Shown here one piece after another: positions 63,968-64,000 of a DNA stretch of 64,000 nt; position 1 is the stretch's first letter, and every line of letters starts with the position of its first letter. The notes under the pieces are model-generated. The model was not told the DNA's origin. It saw only the letters and a program-made list of their open reading frames with translations, and did no database searches. The DNA comes from PRDV01 sp963710865. Lineage in GTDB: Bacteria; Babelota; Babeliae; Babelales; Babelaceae. Made by a program: the position numbers and the translations under genes. The stretch lies in NCBI GenBank assembly GCA_963710865.1, contig CAVQBR010000002.1:1694356-1758355 (forward strand), read 5' to 3'.

Positions 63968-64000
63968 ACCCTGTCCGATGATTTCCCTGCCACAGGTCAG

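Overview
The window is two unrelated pieces of DNA joined near position 54,470. Positions 1 to about 54,460 are AT-rich and densely coded. They look like the chromosome of a host-associated, probably intracellular bacterium: there are many secreted ankyrin proteins, few metabolic genes and several decayed modules. This style fits Candidatus Dependentiae (TM6) or similar symbionts of protists, but no marker gene here settles the phylum. From about 54,470 to the end the DNA is GC-rich and alphaproteobacterial in style (Bradyrhizobium/Rhodopseudomonas-like). Nearly every gene there is broken by frameshifts or stops, which suggests a chimeric contig with an error-rich end, or a heavily decayed region.

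Positions 1-35,065 hold the main feature, a head-to-tail array of one gene family: 15 near full-length genes (the first cut by the window edge) and one 5' stub, all on the + strand. I label them A1-A16. Each encodes about 700-770 residues: a signal peptide, about 15 ankyrin repeats, and a conserved C-terminal module of about 170 residues that ends at the stop codon in a motif like R-x-S-L-F-K. Many copies have their own promoter with an identical 16-base spacer and a TATAATTTAAAT core. Blocks of near-identity are shared between different pairs of genes, which points to gene conversion. Three genes carry a single +1 shift, two of them at homopolymer runs where intact sister copies have one base fewer. 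One copy is reduced to a stub, and two contain short internal duplications. The likely role is an exported, recombining set of host-interaction proteins; this is inference.

Positions 35,200-44,810 carry FtsW, a tyrosine recombinase, three small secreted low-complexity proteins, MurD, two tandem secreted paralogues of unknown function, a secreted PEBP-like protein, a DoxX-like membrane protein and a secreted protein resembling Zn-dependent phospholipase C. Positions 44,860-54,460 hold a decayed HEPN/MNT pair, a secreted sulfotransferase-like protein, a TnpB that lacks its RuvC glutamate, a shorter ankyrin protein without a signal peptide, IleS, and a PD-(D/E)XK/AAA-ATPase-like gene cut by the junction.

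Positions 54,470-64,000 hold an IS5-type transposase fragment, a small membrane-anchored protein, decayed membrane-protein segments, a broken SGNH hydrolase, a broken NYN-domain (LabA-like) gene, an intact IS3-family element, a nonsense-interrupted small gene, a frameshifted lipoprotein, an XRE regulator followed by stacked tail remnants, a YqaJ-like nuclease fragment, and a broken nucleotide-sugar pair (NAD-dependent epimerase and UDP-glucose dehydrogenase).
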